Below are positions 16,741-25,283 of a DNA stretch of 64,000 nucleotides, piece after piece. Origin of the DNA: Saccharopolyspora gloriosae (lineage in GTDB: Bacteria; Actinomycetota; Actinomycetes; Mycobacteriales; Pseudonocardiaceae); the NCBI RefSeq assembly GCF_022828475.1, contig NZ_CP059557.1, positions 3,023,470-3,087,469 on the forward strand, written 5' to 3'. Both the position numbers and the translations under genes were made by a program. Positions within the stretch are counted from its first letter, which is position 1; each line of letters begins with the position of its first letter. Under the pieces are notes generated by a model. The model had not been told where the DNA came from, did not search any database, and saw nothing but the letters and a program-made list of their open reading frames with translations.

Positions 16741-17535
16741 TCAAGCGCCGCGGTAGGGGGAGAAGTCCGGCTTGCGCTTCTCGTTGAAGGCGTTGACGCC
16801 TTCCTTCGCCTCGTCGGACTCCCCGAACGTCTTGAGGTAGGAGTACGCCAGCGATCCGACGCTGGCGAAGTGCTCGGTGTCGGTGTTGAAGGACTGCTTG
16901 AGGACCTTGAGCGTGGTCGGCGACAGTGCGAGGATCTCGTCCGCCCAGGCGCGCACTTCGGAGTGCAGCTCGGCCGGCGCCACGACCTTGTTCACCAGGC
17001 CCCAGTTCTCGGCCTGCGCCGCGCTGTAGCGGCGGCACAGGAACCACACTTCGCGAGCCCGCTTCTCGCCGAGCACGCGCGCGAGGTACGCACTGCCGAA
17101 GCCAGCGTCGAACGACCCGACGCGCGGCCCGTTCTGGCCGAACACCGCGGTGTCCGCGGCGATCGTGAGGTCGCACAGCACGTGCAGCACGTGCCCGCCG
17201 CCGATGGCGAAACCGTTCACGGCGGCGATCACCGGCTTGGGCACGTCGCGGATGACCCGGTGCAGCGCGTCGACCTCGAACAGGCCGGAATCGGATGGGC
17301 CGTAGTCGCCGGTCTCGGCGCGCTGCTTCTGGTCGCCGCCCGCGCAGAACGCCTTCTCTCCGGCGCCCGTCAGGCAGATGGCTCCGACCTCCGAGCTCGC
17401 CCAGGCCTGCTTGAACGCCTTGACCAGCTCGTCGACGGTCTGCGCGCGGAACGAGTTGTACCGTTCGGGACGGTTGATGGTGATCCAGGCCAGCCCGTTG
17501 TCGATCTCGTACGTCACGTCGGTGAACTCGTGCAT
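16741..17535 (-). CDS. badI: Crotonase-fold hydrolase, BadI-like (2-ketocyclohexanecarboxyl-CoA hydrolase)
   Basis: A 264-residue crotonase close in pattern to BadI and MenB rather than to hydratases. Features are 'FCAGGDQKQR', 'NGFAIGGGHVLHVLCDLTIA', 'FGQNGPRVGSFDAGFGSAYL' and 'EVWFLCRRYSAAQAENWGLV'. In BadI this architecture opens the ring of 2-ketocyclohexanecarboxyl-CoA to pimelyl-CoA. The ATG at 17535 is preceded by GAAAGG. The GATAACG-TG-CGTTATC palindrome 84 bp upstream is a likely operator. Genes resembling the other steps (ligase 22210, dehydrogenase 26369, hydratase 17975, SDR 27535) lie within 12 kb. MenB itself is less likely, as there are no menaquinone genes nearby. Confidence 0.72.
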   Translation of the reverse strand: MHEFTDVTYEIDNGLAWITINRPERYNSFRAQTVDELVKAFKQAWASSEVGAICLTGAGEKAFCAGGDQKQRAETGDYGPSDSGLFEVDALHRVIRDVPKPVIAAVNGFAIGGGHVLHVLCDLTIAADTAVFGQNGPRVGSFDAGFGSAYLARVLGEKRAREVWFLCRRYSAAQAENWGLVNKVVAPAELHSEVRAWADEILALSPTTLKVLKQSFNTDTEHFASVGSLAYSYLKTFGESDEAKEGVNAFNEKRKPDFSPYRGA

Positions 17536-17618
17536 CGTTGCGACGACCTTTCACATTCGAAGGGTGGTGGGCGCATGGCCCGTGTTCGGGGCGCTGCGGT
17601 ACCCCGACCGTAGGTCGC

Positions 17619-17634
17619 GATAACGTGCGTTATC
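17619..17634. promoter_or_regulatory. TetR-type palindromic operator
   Basis: GATAACG-TG-CGTTATC has perfect 7-bp arms and lies upstream of the minus-strand BadI-like gene. It shares AACG-N2-CGTT with the palindrome beside the TetR gene at 7905, so that regulator is the first candidate to bind here. Confidence 0.55.
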
Positions 17635-17639
17635 AAGGC

Positions 17640-17974
17640 GACGACATTCGATCGGTCTCGGCAGGTCGCTGATTTACCCACAAAGGGAGAGGGGACTGCC
17701 CATTGCGGGTGGTGCGCCGACGGCTGGGGTGTCGAACTCGGTCAACTTTTCGCGGGTTCGCGGATGCGCCGGGACACGCGCCCGCTGTCCGTCGGAGGTG
17801 TCGCGCGACACACTCGCTTTGACTTGAAGTCCGTCTCGTCCTCGGTGAACATCTCGACTCAGGTAGTTGGACGACCAAGTAAATTTCTGGCGTTTTCCGT
17901 TGCCGGCGTCCCTGATGCGGGAGCGATGGCGCGTTCTGGATGCGGCCCGCGAAGGCCGTTCCCGAGGAGGACCG
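17640..17974. promoter_or_regulatory. Divergent intergenic region with a FadR-like half palindrome
   Basis: This 335-bp stretch separates the BadI-like gene (minus) from the enoyl-CoA hydratase (plus). No gene is supported. TTGGACGACCAA at 17867-17878 resembles the FadR-type sites elsewhere with a shifted centre, and could also serve as a -35 region. The hydratase ribosome site GAGGAGG is at 17964-17970. Confidence 0.35.
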
Positions 17975-18751
17975 ATGAGCGAGTACGAGACCATCGAGAT
18001 CGAGCGCACCGGCAGGGTGGCCACGGTCAAGCTGAACCGGCCGCAAGCGCTGAACGCGTTGAACCTCCAGCTGATGCGGGAGGTCACCGAGGAGGTGGCC
18101 GCGCTCGACCAGGACGATCATGTTGGTTGCATCCTGCTGACCGGTTCTCCCAAGGCGTTCGCGGCCGGTGCTGACATCAAGGAGATGCAGTCGCAGTCCT
18201 ACATGGACGTTTACCTCAACGACTGGTTCGCCGGGTGGGATCGGCTCGCCGCGGTGCGCAAGCCGCTGGTGGCGGCGGTGTCCGGTTACGCGCTCGGCGG
18301 TGGCTGCGAGCTCGCCATGCTGTGCGACGTGATCATCGCCGCGGAGAGCGCGAAGTTCGGGCAGCCGGAGATCAAGCTGGGCGTGATCCCGGGCATCGGT
18401 GGATCGCAGCGGCTCACCCGCGCTATCGGGAAGGCCAAGGCGATGGAGATGTGCTTGACCGGGCGGACGATGAGCGCTCCGGAAGCTGAACGCAGCGGTC
18501 TCGTCGCTCGGGTGGTGCCCGACGACGCGCTGCTCGGAGAAGCGATGGAGACCGCTGGAACCGTGGCGGGCATGTCGGGGCCGGTGACGATGATGGTCAA
18601 GGAGTGCGTGAACCGGGCGTTCGAGACCACCTTGGCTGAAGGCGTTCGCTTCGAGCGCCGCACGTTCCACGCGACCTTCGCGACTGAGGACCAGAAGGAA
18701 GGCATGGCGGCCTTCGTGGACAAGCGGCCGCCGTCGTTCTCGCACCGCTGA
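17975..18751 (+). CDS. Enoyl-CoA hydratase (EchA8/BadK-like)
   Basis: A 258-residue classical enoyl-CoA hydratase. Both oxyanion-hole segments ('[10 protein letters not shown]' and '[14 protein letters not shown]') and the two catalytic glutamates ('[13 protein letters not shown]' for the first, 'GCEL' region for the second) fit the short-chain hydratase pattern. ATG 17975 follows GAGGAGG; earlier in-frame starts give a non-conserved extension. In the alicyclic-acid route this position is filled by BadK, which hydrates cyclohex-1-ene-1-carboxyl-CoA; general beta-oxidation is equally possible. The EtfD-like gene follows 47 bp downstream, which suggests co-transcription with the electron-transfer partner. 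Confidence 0.9.
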   Translation: MSEYETIEIERTGRVATVKLNRPQALNALNLQLMREVTEEVAALDQDDHVGCILLTGSPKAFAAGADIKEMQSQSYMDVYLNDWFAGWDRLAAVRKPLVAAVSGYALGGGCELAMLCDVIIAAESAKFGQPEIKLGVIPGIGGSQRLTRAIGKAKAMEMCLTGRTMSAPEAERSGLVARVVPDDALLGEAMETAGTVAGMSGPVTMMVKECVNRAFETTLAEGVRFERRTFHATFATEDQKEGMAAFVDKRPPSFSHR

Positions 18752-18798
18752 CCGTTGCGAATGAACCGGCAGCGTCGCCGGAGAGGGGAACCGCGAGC

Positions 18799-21003
18799 AT
18801 GGGTGCTCTGCAGCTGGTCCTGGGCCTGATCTGCCTGGCCGTCACGGCCGTCGCGGTGGTCATGGTCGTCAAGACCGTGCGGCGGATGATCTCGTCCATC
18901 CGTCTCGGACAACCGGACCCGACCAGGCGTGGCCCATTCGGGGCGAGGTTCGGGAACATGCTCAAGGAGGTCTTGGGCCACACCAAGATGCTCAAGTGGG
19001 GCCACGTCGGTGTGGCGCACTGGTTCGTCATGGCCGGCTTCGGCGGCCTGAGCCTGAGCGTGCTGGAGGCCTACTTCGAGGTCTTCGTCCCCACCTTCGA
19101 AACCCCGGTGCTGAGCTGGTTCGGCCCGTGGAACCTGATCGTCGAACTGCTCGGCATCACCACGGTGCTCGGCGGTTTCTGGCTGATCGCGGTGCGCCAG
19201 CTCAACCACCCGCGCCGCGCGGGCCGCGTGTCGCGGTTCCAGGGCTCCAACTTCGGCCAGGCGTACTTCGTCGAGGCCGTCGTGGTGCTGGAAGGCTTCG
19301 GCATCATGGGCCTGCGCGCGTTCAAGCAGGCATCGGACCTGTTCGAGGCGCCGCTGTGGTCCTCGCCGATCACCTACGCGCTGGGTGCCGTCCTGCCTTC
19401 GAGCACGGCGGCGATCTCCCTCTTCGCCGGGTTCAAGATCCTGTCCGCGATGATCTGGGTCATCGTCATCGCCTCGAACATCACGATGGGCGTGGCGTGG
19501 CACCGGTTCACCGCGTTCTTCAACATCTACTTCAAGCGCGAGGTCGGCGACGGCCGGGCGCTGGGCGCGCTGCAGCCGATGATGTCCGGCGGCAAGGAGC
19601 TCGACTTCGAGGAAGCCGACCCCGACGAGGACGTGTTCGGCGTCGGCAAGGTCGAGGACTTCAAGTGGAAGGGCTGGCTGGACTTCACGACCTGCACCGA
19701 GTGCGGTCGCTGCCAGTCCCAGTGCCCCGCGTGGAACACCGCGAAGCCGCTGTCGCCGAAGCTGCTGGTCACCTCGCTGCGCGACCACGCCTACGCGAAG
19801 GCCCCGTACCTGCTGGCCGGTGGCGGCAAGGACATGGCGGGCGACGAGGTCGGCATCACCGGCGACGGCGCCGAGGAGAAGCTGGCGAGCATCAACGCGC
19901 TGGCGCTGGCCGAGGCCGAGCGCCCGCTGGTCGGCGGCCCCGAGGAGATGGGCGTCATCGACCCCGAGGTCCTGTGGGGCTGCACCAACTGCGGCGCCTG
20001 CGTCGAGCAGTGCCCGGTGGACATCGAGCACGTCGACCACATCGTCGACATGCGCCGCTACCAGGTGCTGATCGAGTCGAACTTCCCCACCGAGCTCGGC
20101 GGGATGTTCAAGAACCTGGAGAACAAGGGCAACCCGTGGGGCCAGAACGCCAAGGACCGGTTGAACTGGACCGAGGAACTGGACTTCGAGGTCCCGGTTT
20201 TCGACGGTGAGCTCGCCGAGGACACCGAGTACGTGTTCTGGGTCGGCTGCGCCGGTGCCTTCGAGGACCGCGCGAAGAAGACCACCCGTGCGGTGTCCGA
20301 GCTGCTGCACATGGCCGGGGTGAAGTACACGGTGCTCGGCGGCGAGGAGACCTGCACCGGTGACCCGGCCAGGCGAGCGGGCAACGAGTTCCTGTTCCAG
20401 ATGCTCGCGCAGCAGAACGTCGAGACGCTGAACTCGGTGTTCGAGGGCCGTGAGCCCGGCAAGCGCAAGATCGTCGCCACGTGCGCGCACTGCTTCAACA
20501 GCCTCGCCAACGAGTACTCGCAGCTCGGCGGGAACTTCGAGGTCGTGCACCACACGCAGCTGCTGAACAAGCTGGTCCGCGAGAAGCGCCTCACCCCGGT
20601 CGCCCCGGTCGCCGAGGACGTGACCTACCACGACCCCTGCTTCCTGGGTCGGCACAACAAGGTCTACACGCCGCCGCGTGACCTGGTCGGCGCCTCCGGT
20701 GCGAACTTCCGCGAGATGCCGCGCCACGGCGACCGCTCCATGTGCTGCGGCGCGGGCGGCGCCCGGATGTGGATGGAGGAGAAGACCGGCAAGCGCATCA
20801 ACGTGGAGCGCGTCGACGAGGCGCTGGGCACCGCGCCCCAGAAGATCGCCACCGGCTGCCCGTTCTGCCGCGTGATGCTCAACGACGGCCTCACCGCCCG
20901 CCAGAACGAAGGCGCGGCGTCGGAGAACGTCGAGGTCCTCGACGTCGCACAGCTGCTGCTGTCCTCGGTGAAGCGCGGCGGTTCATCCACGCAGGACGGA
21001 TGA
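18799..21003 (+). CDS. etfD: Membrane Fe-S oxidoreductase, EtfD-like ETF:menaquinone reductase
   Basis: A 734-residue membrane protein. The N-terminus (about residues 1-240) has several hydrophobic helices of the nitrate-reductase-gamma type. Two 4Fe-4S ferredoxin clusters follow: C299, C302, C305, C309 and C395, C398, C401, C405. The C-terminal half has two CCG-type modules, the second with C649-C650 in 'MCCGAGGARMW'. This matches actinobacterial EtfD (Mycobacterium tuberculosis Rv0338c family), which passes electrons from ETF to menaquinone during fatty-acid oxidation. Here it would serve the three acyl-CoA dehydrogenases of the island. The ATG follows GAGAGGGG. The length and all cysteine motifs look intact. 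Confidence 0.88.
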   Translation: MGALQLVLGLICLAVTAVAVVMVVKTVRRMISSIRLGQPDPTRRGPFGARFGNMLKEVLGHTKMLKWGHVGVAHWFVMAGFGGLSLSVLEAYFEVFVPTFETPVLSWFGPWNLIVELLGITTVLGGFWLIAVRQLNHPRRAGRVSRFQGSNFGQAYFVEAVVVLEGFGIMGLRAFKQASDLFEAPLWSSPITYALGAVLPSSTAAISLFAGFKILSAMIWVIVIASNITMGVAWHRFTAFFNIYFKREVGDGRALGALQPMMSGGKELDFEEADPDEDVFGVGKVEDFKWKGWLDFTTCTECGRCQSQCPAWNTAKPLSPKLLVTSLRDHAYAKAPYLLAGGGKDMAGDEVGITGDGAEEKLASINALALAEAERPLVGGPEEMGVIDPEVLWGCTNCGACVEQCPVDIEHVDHIVDMRRYQVLIESNFPTELGGMFKNLENKGNPWGQNAKDRLNWTEELDFEVPVFDGELAEDTEYVFWVGCAGAFEDRAKKTTRAVSELLHMAGVKYTVLGGEETCTGDPARRAGNEFLFQMLAQQNVETLNSVFEGREPGKRKIVATCAHCFNSLANEYSQLGGNFEVVHHTQLLNKLVREKRLTPVAPVAEDVTYHDPCFLGRHNKVYTPPRDLVGASGANFREMPRHGDRSMCCGAGGARMWMEEKTGKRINVERVDEALGTAPQKIATGCPFCRVMLNDGLTARQNEGAASENVEVLDVAQLLLSSVKRGGSSTQDG

Positions 21004-21111
21004 GCGGTCCTCTGCACGTCATCGCGAGAACGCGGCCGTACCTCGTTGAACGTGAGAGGCCGGAAGTCGTTCGCCGCATCGCGAGCGCCATTCGCCCGGC
21101 GGCGGGGACCG

Positions 21112-21873
21112 TCAGTCGTCGACCGGAATCTCGACGCGCTCGTCGGTCTCCAACACGGCCTTGGCGTAGGAGTGCACGTGCCGGGTCATCCGGCGCACCG
21201 CGGCGTCGGGGTTCTTCTGGCGGATCGCGGTGGTGATGGACTTGTGCGCCCGCGCCGTCACCCCGCGGACCTCGGCGTCGACGAACGCTTCGTTCTCGGT
21301 GGCCGTGTAGATCGCCTTGGACAGCGCGATCATCAGGGCCTCCAGCAGTTCGTTGTGGCTCGCGGTGGCCACGCCGATGTGCCAGTCGATGTTCGCGTTT
21401 AGGAAGTCCGAGAGGTTCCCTTCGGCCGTCTCCAGCGCCTTGTTCGCCTGGTCCAGCACCGCCAGCTCGTCGTCGGTGCGGTTCTGCGCCGCGAGCCGGG
21501 CGCAGACGGGCTCGATGGCCTCGCGCGTCTCCAGCAGGGACGAGAGGCGGAGCTGACGTCCCCGGATCAGCAGGCTCATCGACGTTGCGACCGAGTTCTG
21601 GCTCGGTCGCTGCACGAACGCGCCACCCGCACGGCCGGACTTGATGCGCACCAGCCCCTGGACCTCGAGGATGCGCAAGGCCTCGCGGACCGTGCTGCGG
21701 CTCATCTGGGTTTGGGTGACGAGATCTCGCTCCGGTGGGAGCTGGGTGTCCTCGACGAACTCCCCGCTGAGGATGCGCTCGCGCAAGTCGCCGGCGAGCA
21801 CGTCGGAAGCCTTCGGCACTTCCATCGGCGCCAGTCGCACCGCAGAACGAGGGCTCTTGGGTGAGTCAGCCAC
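21112..21873 (-). CDS. GntR-family regulator, FadR subfamily
   Basis: A 253-residue regulator. The winged helix is N-terminal ('DVLAGDLRERILSGEF', 'LPPERDLVTQTQMSRSTVRE', 'GLVRIKSGRAGGAFV'), followed by an all-helical FCD ligand domain in which 'DWHIGVATASHNELL' carries metal/ligand-binding residues. GTG 21873 is preferred: GGAG lies 7 bp upstream, and an operator-like sequence lies just before that. Starts further upstream (for example ATG 21918) would put the operator inside the gene. Divergent from the acyl-CoA ligase at 22210. It is the natural candidate to bind the GGTCNGACC-type palindromes upstream of many operons here and to respond to an acyl-CoA. Confidence 0.88.
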   Translation of the reverse strand: MADSPKSPRSAVRLAPMEVPKASDVLAGDLRERILSGEFVEDTQLPPERDLVTQTQMSRSTVREALRILEVQGLVRIKSGRAGGAFVQRPSQNSVATSMSLLIRGRQLRLSSLLETREAIEPVCARLAAQNRTDDELAVLDQANKALETAEGNLSDFLNANIDWHIGVATASHNELLEALMIALSKAIYTATENEAFVDAEVRGVTARAHKSITTAIRQKNPDAAVRRMTRHVHSYAKAVLETDERVEIPVDD

Positions 21874-21887
21874 CTGGATCTCCAGAT

Positions 21888-21898
21888 TTTGGTCGGAT
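21888..21898. promoter_or_regulatory. FadR-type site before the GntR gene
   Basis: TTTGGTCGGAT lies directly upstream of the ribosome site of the GntR gene (start at 21873). It keeps one perfect GGTC half-site and part of the other. The position suggests autoregulation. The whole 21874-22209 spacer contains no gene; it is AT-rich around 21895-21920, as expected of promoters. Confidence 0.45.
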
Positions 21899-22120
21899 AT
21901 TATGGTTGATTCTATCATTTTCGGACCAGCGCCCTGATGCTCGGGCGGCCGCGTCCGGGCATGTCGCCTGCCGTTCCCGCGTCTTCCGTCGCGTCGCCGC
22001 AGCGGGTATTCGCTCTCTCCTTCCTGGTTCTCGTGTGCCTCGGGTGCCTGTGTGTTCAAGCGCGTCGGCCTCCGTGATCACCGCCCCGGATCGGGCGGGA
22101 ACGGAAATGCCTCTTTCATT

Positions 22121-22134
22121 TTTGGACTGACCTT
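22121..22134. promoter_or_regulatory. FadR-type site before the acyl-CoA ligase
   Basis: TTTGGACTGACCTT contains GGACTGACC, one base away from the palindromic GGTCTGACC. It lies about 75 bp upstream of the ligase gene and is followed by TTGTAATAG, a plausible -10 region. Confidence 0.5.
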
Positions 22135-22209
22135 TGTAATAGTTGAAGGATCGTGGCGTGATGCGGGACATGCCAGGCGACGTGCAGGCGAAGTGACAGG
22201 TAGGTGCTC

Positions 22210-23847
22210 ATGGCGCTCATGACCGTGCGCGACCGTTATGGCGAGGATGAGATCCGCGCCCACCACAGCAACGGGATCTGGCGCGAGCAGCGGCTGTTCG
22301 ACGTGGTCGAGCAGCACGCCGCTGAGCGCGGGGACCGCTTGTTCGGCACCGACTCGACCACCTCGTGCACGTACCGGGAGCTGCGGGACGCGGCGCTGCG
22401 CCTGGCGACCGGACTGGCACGGCGGGGGATCGTGCCCGGGGATCGGGTGGCGGTGCAGTTGCCCAACTGGACCGAGTTCTTCGTGATCGCCACGGCGATC
22501 GCGCGCGTCGGCGCGGTCGTGGTCCCGATCATGCCCATCTACCGCAGGGACGAGGTCGGCTACATCATCGAGAGCGCCGGTGTGCGCGCGGTGTTCACGG
22601 CCCCCGAGTACCGGGGTTTCGACCACGCCGGCCTCTTCCTCGACCTGGCCCGTGCACACCCGTACTTGCACACGGTGGTCGTCGTCCGGTCCGAGGAGGT
22701 TCCCGGCGGCGCCGTGCGGTATCACGACATGTTCGAGGACCCGTGGACCGCGGACTTCGGGCCGGGCACCGGACCCGACGAGCCGTTCACGATCATGTAC
22801 AGCTCCGGGACGACCACCCACCCCAAGGGCTGCGTGCACACCTTCAACACGATGTGCGCGGGCGCCCGGCTGCTCGGACAGGCGTGGCGCTACGGCCCGG
22901 CGGACGTCCAGTTCGGACCGTCGCCCATCACGCACACCACGGGCTTCGTCACCAGCTACCTGCTGCCGCTGCTCCACGGCGCGTCTTCGCACTTGGTGGA
23001 GAGGTGGGAACCGCACGAGGGGCTGGAGCGGATCGCGAAGTTCGGCTGCACGGCGGCGGTGACCGCGACGACCTTCCTGCAATCGGTGATCGAGGTGTAC
23101 GACCCGGACGTGCACGACGCGCGGACCATGCGCTTCTGGACGTCGGCCGGGGCGCCGGTACCGGGCAGCGTGGTCGAATCCGCCCGCGAGGTCCTCCCGG
23201 ACATGCAGGTTCTCAGCCTCTACGGCAGGACGGAGAACATCACCACCACGACGTGCACGGTGGAGGACGACCCGTCCCGAGCGCTCACTTCGGACGGACG
23301 TGCGCTGCCGCATCAGGAAGTGCGGATCGTGGGGATGGAAGGCGAGGAGCTGCCCAGGGGCGAACAAGGCGACATCGCCTACCGCGGGGCGATGAACTGC
23401 CTCGGGTACATCAACCAGCCGGAAGAGACTGCAGCCAACTACACCGCGGACGGCTTCCACCGCTCCGGTGATCTGGGGGTCATGGACGACGACGGATTCG
23501 TGCGGGTCACCGGCCGGGTCAAGGACATCATCATCCGGGGCGGGCTGAACATCAGCGTCCGGCAGGTCGAAGACCTGCTGGCGGCGCATCCGGCGGTCCG
23601 CGAGATCGCTTGCGTCGGCATGCCCGATCAGCGGCTGGGCGAGAAGATGTGCGCCTACCTGGTTCCGGTCGACGAGGCGGATCCGCCGACGTTCGAGGAG
23701 ATCAAGGCCTACTTGCTGGACGCGGGTCTGGCGATCCAGAAGGTGCCGGAGCGGCTGGAACTCATCGGCGAGATGCCCGCTACTGCCACCGGAAAGATCA
23801 AGAAGCACGTGCTGCGGGCCGACATCAAGAGCAGGCTGTTGGAGTGA
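22210..23847 (+). CDS. Acyl-CoA ligase, cyclohexanecarboxylate-CoA ligase type
   Basis: A 545-residue ANL-family ligase. The P-loop is 'MYSSGTTTHPKGCVHT'. Later motifs are 'LSLYGRTENITTTT', 'GFHRSGDLGVMDDDGFVRVTGRVKD' (shortened form of the family motif) and the C-terminal lysine region 'PATATGKIKKHVL'. The N-terminal pattern resembles AliA-type ligases, which activate cyclohexanecarboxylate and related cyclic acids. ATG 22210 is placed 6-7 bp after AGGTAGG. Divergent from the GntR regulator with two FadR-like sites between them. The ligase could accept other ring or branched acids; the assignment rests on pattern and neighbours. Confidence 0.8.
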   Translation: MALMTVRDRYGEDEIRAHHSNGIWREQRLFDVVEQHAAERGDRLFGTDSTTSCTYRELRDAALRLATGLARRGIVPGDRVAVQLPNWTEFFVIATAIARVGAVVVPIMPIYRRDEVGYIIESAGVRAVFTAPEYRGFDHAGLFLDLARAHPYLHTVVVVRSEEVPGGAVRYHDMFEDPWTADFGPGTGPDEPFTIMYSSGTTTHPKGCVHTFNTMCAGARLLGQAWRYGPADVQFGPSPITHTTGFVTSYLLPLLHGASSHLVERWEPHEGLERIAKFGCTAAVTATTFLQSVIEVYDPDVHDARTMRFWTSAGAPVPGSVVESAREVLPDMQVLSLYGRTENITTTTCTVEDDPSRALTSDGRALPHQEVRIVGMEGEELPRGEQGDIAYRGAMNCLGYINQPEETAANYTADGFHRSGDLGVMDDDGFVRVTGRVKDIIIRGGLNISVRQVEDLLAAHPAVREIACVGMPDQRLGEKMCAYLVPVDEADPPTFEEIKAYLLDAGLAIQKVPERLELIGEMPATATGKIKKHVLRADIKSRLLE

Positions 23848-24034
23848 TCCGCGCAGGCCGCGCTTTCGTCGCGGTCCAGCCGAGCCCTGGCGCGGATCGA
23901 TCCGCCGCCGCTTCCCCAGGTGCCCGGTCGGCTCCGGTCGACTGGGCTTGCCGGAGGGGTGGTGCCGCCGGTGTGGTCAGTGCCTTCGGCGACCCGAGCG
24001 CTGATTCCGCGCGACCCACCACCGAGGAGAACCG

Positions 24035-25045
24035 ATGAGCAAGGACTTCCACGACCCCCTGGTCGCCCCCGGCACGACCGACTTGCCGGAGCGGTTCTTC
24101 GACCGCTTCATGTTCAACCTGCACCCGACCTGGGAGACCACGCCGTCGGTGATCACGGGATTCGGCCACTACCCGGCGAAGGACGTCGCCGACGGCTTCG
24201 CGATCGTCAGCACGAAGACCGAACAGCGCAACGTCCGGTTCTCGACCGAACTCAGCGCCACCGAAGGGCACGGCGCAGGGCCGTTGCGGTTCGAAGTGAT
24301 CGAGCCGAACCAGGCGTGGCGGCTCCGGCTCGGCCCGAACCCGACCGGCATGGAATACGACGTGATCTGGCGGGCGCGCACCCCGTACTGGCTCGGTGAT
24401 GTGGCGGTCGACAACGCCGACGCCGAGACCACCGACTTCGAACACCTCGTGCAGTCCGGCCGGTACGAGGGCACGTTGACGATCGATGGCGATACGCAGC
24501 GGGTCAACGGCTGGTACGGCCAGCGGGACCGGTCCCGAGGCGTGCGCAACCTCTCCGGCGGTCAGGGCATGCACATCTGGTTCCAGGCGCAGTTCCCGGA
24601 CCGCTCGGTCAGCATCCTGCTGGTCGAGGACCGCCAAGGCGGACGACTGCTGCTGGACGGCGCGGTGCTGCACGAGCACGGCGCGGTCGACGACGTCATC
24701 GACGTGCGGCACGACCTCCGCTTCGACGGGATCGACCTCCGGGGCGGCACCGTCGAGGTGGTGACCCAGCGCGGCACCACGTACTCGATCGGCGTGGACG
24801 CCTCGAGCGGCGGTGGGCTGATGGCCGGTGGCGGGTACGGCGGGCACCACGGCCGCCGGAAGGGGCTGGACCATCTGGAGCACGACACCTACCCGTTGGA
24901 CGGGTCGGTGCACCAACGGACCCTCGACTCGCCGTTGACCGACCGGTTGGCCGCGTACACCTGGAACGGGTCGCGCGGAACGGGGATCTTCGAGTTCGCG
25001 CTCAGTCGCAGCGATTCCTACACCTACCGGCCGAGCCCGGCCTGA
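24035..25045 (+). CDS. Conserved protein of unknown function (possible lipocalin-like/CrtC-AttH type)
   Basis: A 336-residue soluble protein with no signal peptide and no catalytic motif that I recognise. It is rich in beta-type segments and aromatic residues ('FNLHPTWETTPSV', 'GQRDRSRGVRNLSGGQGMHI', 'TWNGSRGTGIFEFALSRSDS'). This recalls the two-barrel CrtC/AttH-like proteins that bind or modify hydrophobic ligands and are often found among acyl-CoA and steroid catabolic genes. The ATG follows GAGGAG. A strong hairpin terminator follows at 25077-25120, so it may be transcribed with the ligase. The function is not assigned. Confidence 0.75.
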   Translation: MSKDFHDPLVAPGTTDLPERFFDRFMFNLHPTWETTPSVITGFGHYPAKDVADGFAIVSTKTEQRNVRFSTELSATEGHGAGPLRFEVIEPNQAWRLRLGPNPTGMEYDVIWRARTPYWLGDVAVDNADAETTDFEHLVQSGRYEGTLTIDGDTQRVNGWYGQRDRSRGVRNLSGGQGMHIWFQAQFPDRSVSILLVEDRQGGRLLLDGAVLHEHGAVDDVIDVRHDLRFDGIDLRGGTVEVVTQRGTTYSIGVDASSGGGLMAGGGYGGHHGRRKGLDHLEHDTYPLDGSVHQRTLDSPLTDRLAAYTWNGSRGTGIFEFALSRSDSYTYRPSPA

Positions 25046-25076
25046 TGCCGCGCTGTGGCGTCAGCCGGAGCGCGGT

Positions 25077-25120
25077 CGGGAGCTCCGGGCTCGGTCGGCG
25101 CACCGAGCCCGGAGCTCCCG
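25077..25120. terminator. Intrinsic hairpin terminator
   Basis: A perfect 19-bp stem (25077-25095 with 25102-25120) around a 6-base loop lies 32 bp after the stop at 25045. It is the strongest hairpin in the first half of the window and separates this transcription unit from the dehydrogenase gene at 25284. Confidence 0.75.
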
Positions 25121-25257
25121 TTGACGCTGCTCGAGCGCACCACGGCCTTTCCAACGGCGACAGTCAGAGGTCCCGCTCGATGGTCGTTCACGCGGTCCTG
25201 GTCGGAGTGTGCGGGCTCCGGTTCCTGCCACCGCCGAGTGCGGCCCTGCTGTTCAAA

Positions 25258-25267
25258 GGACCTGACC
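25258..25267. promoter_or_regulatory. Weak FadR-like site
   Basis: GGACCTGACC, 16 bp before the GTG start at 25284, keeps the TGACC half-site but has one extra central base compared with the other sites. It is listed because of its position only. Confidence 0.25.
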
Positions 25268-25283
25268 GAATGGGGAGATCCAG

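Noticed and set aside
18286-20727. A very long open frame (over 800 codons) on the minus strand opposite the EtfD-like gene
   Set aside because: It mirrors the codon periodicity of the plus-strand gene in a high-GC genome, has no domain, and overlaps a gene with clear Fe-S motifs. Similar long antisense frames at 5315-7726 and 27999-30527 were rejected for the same reason.
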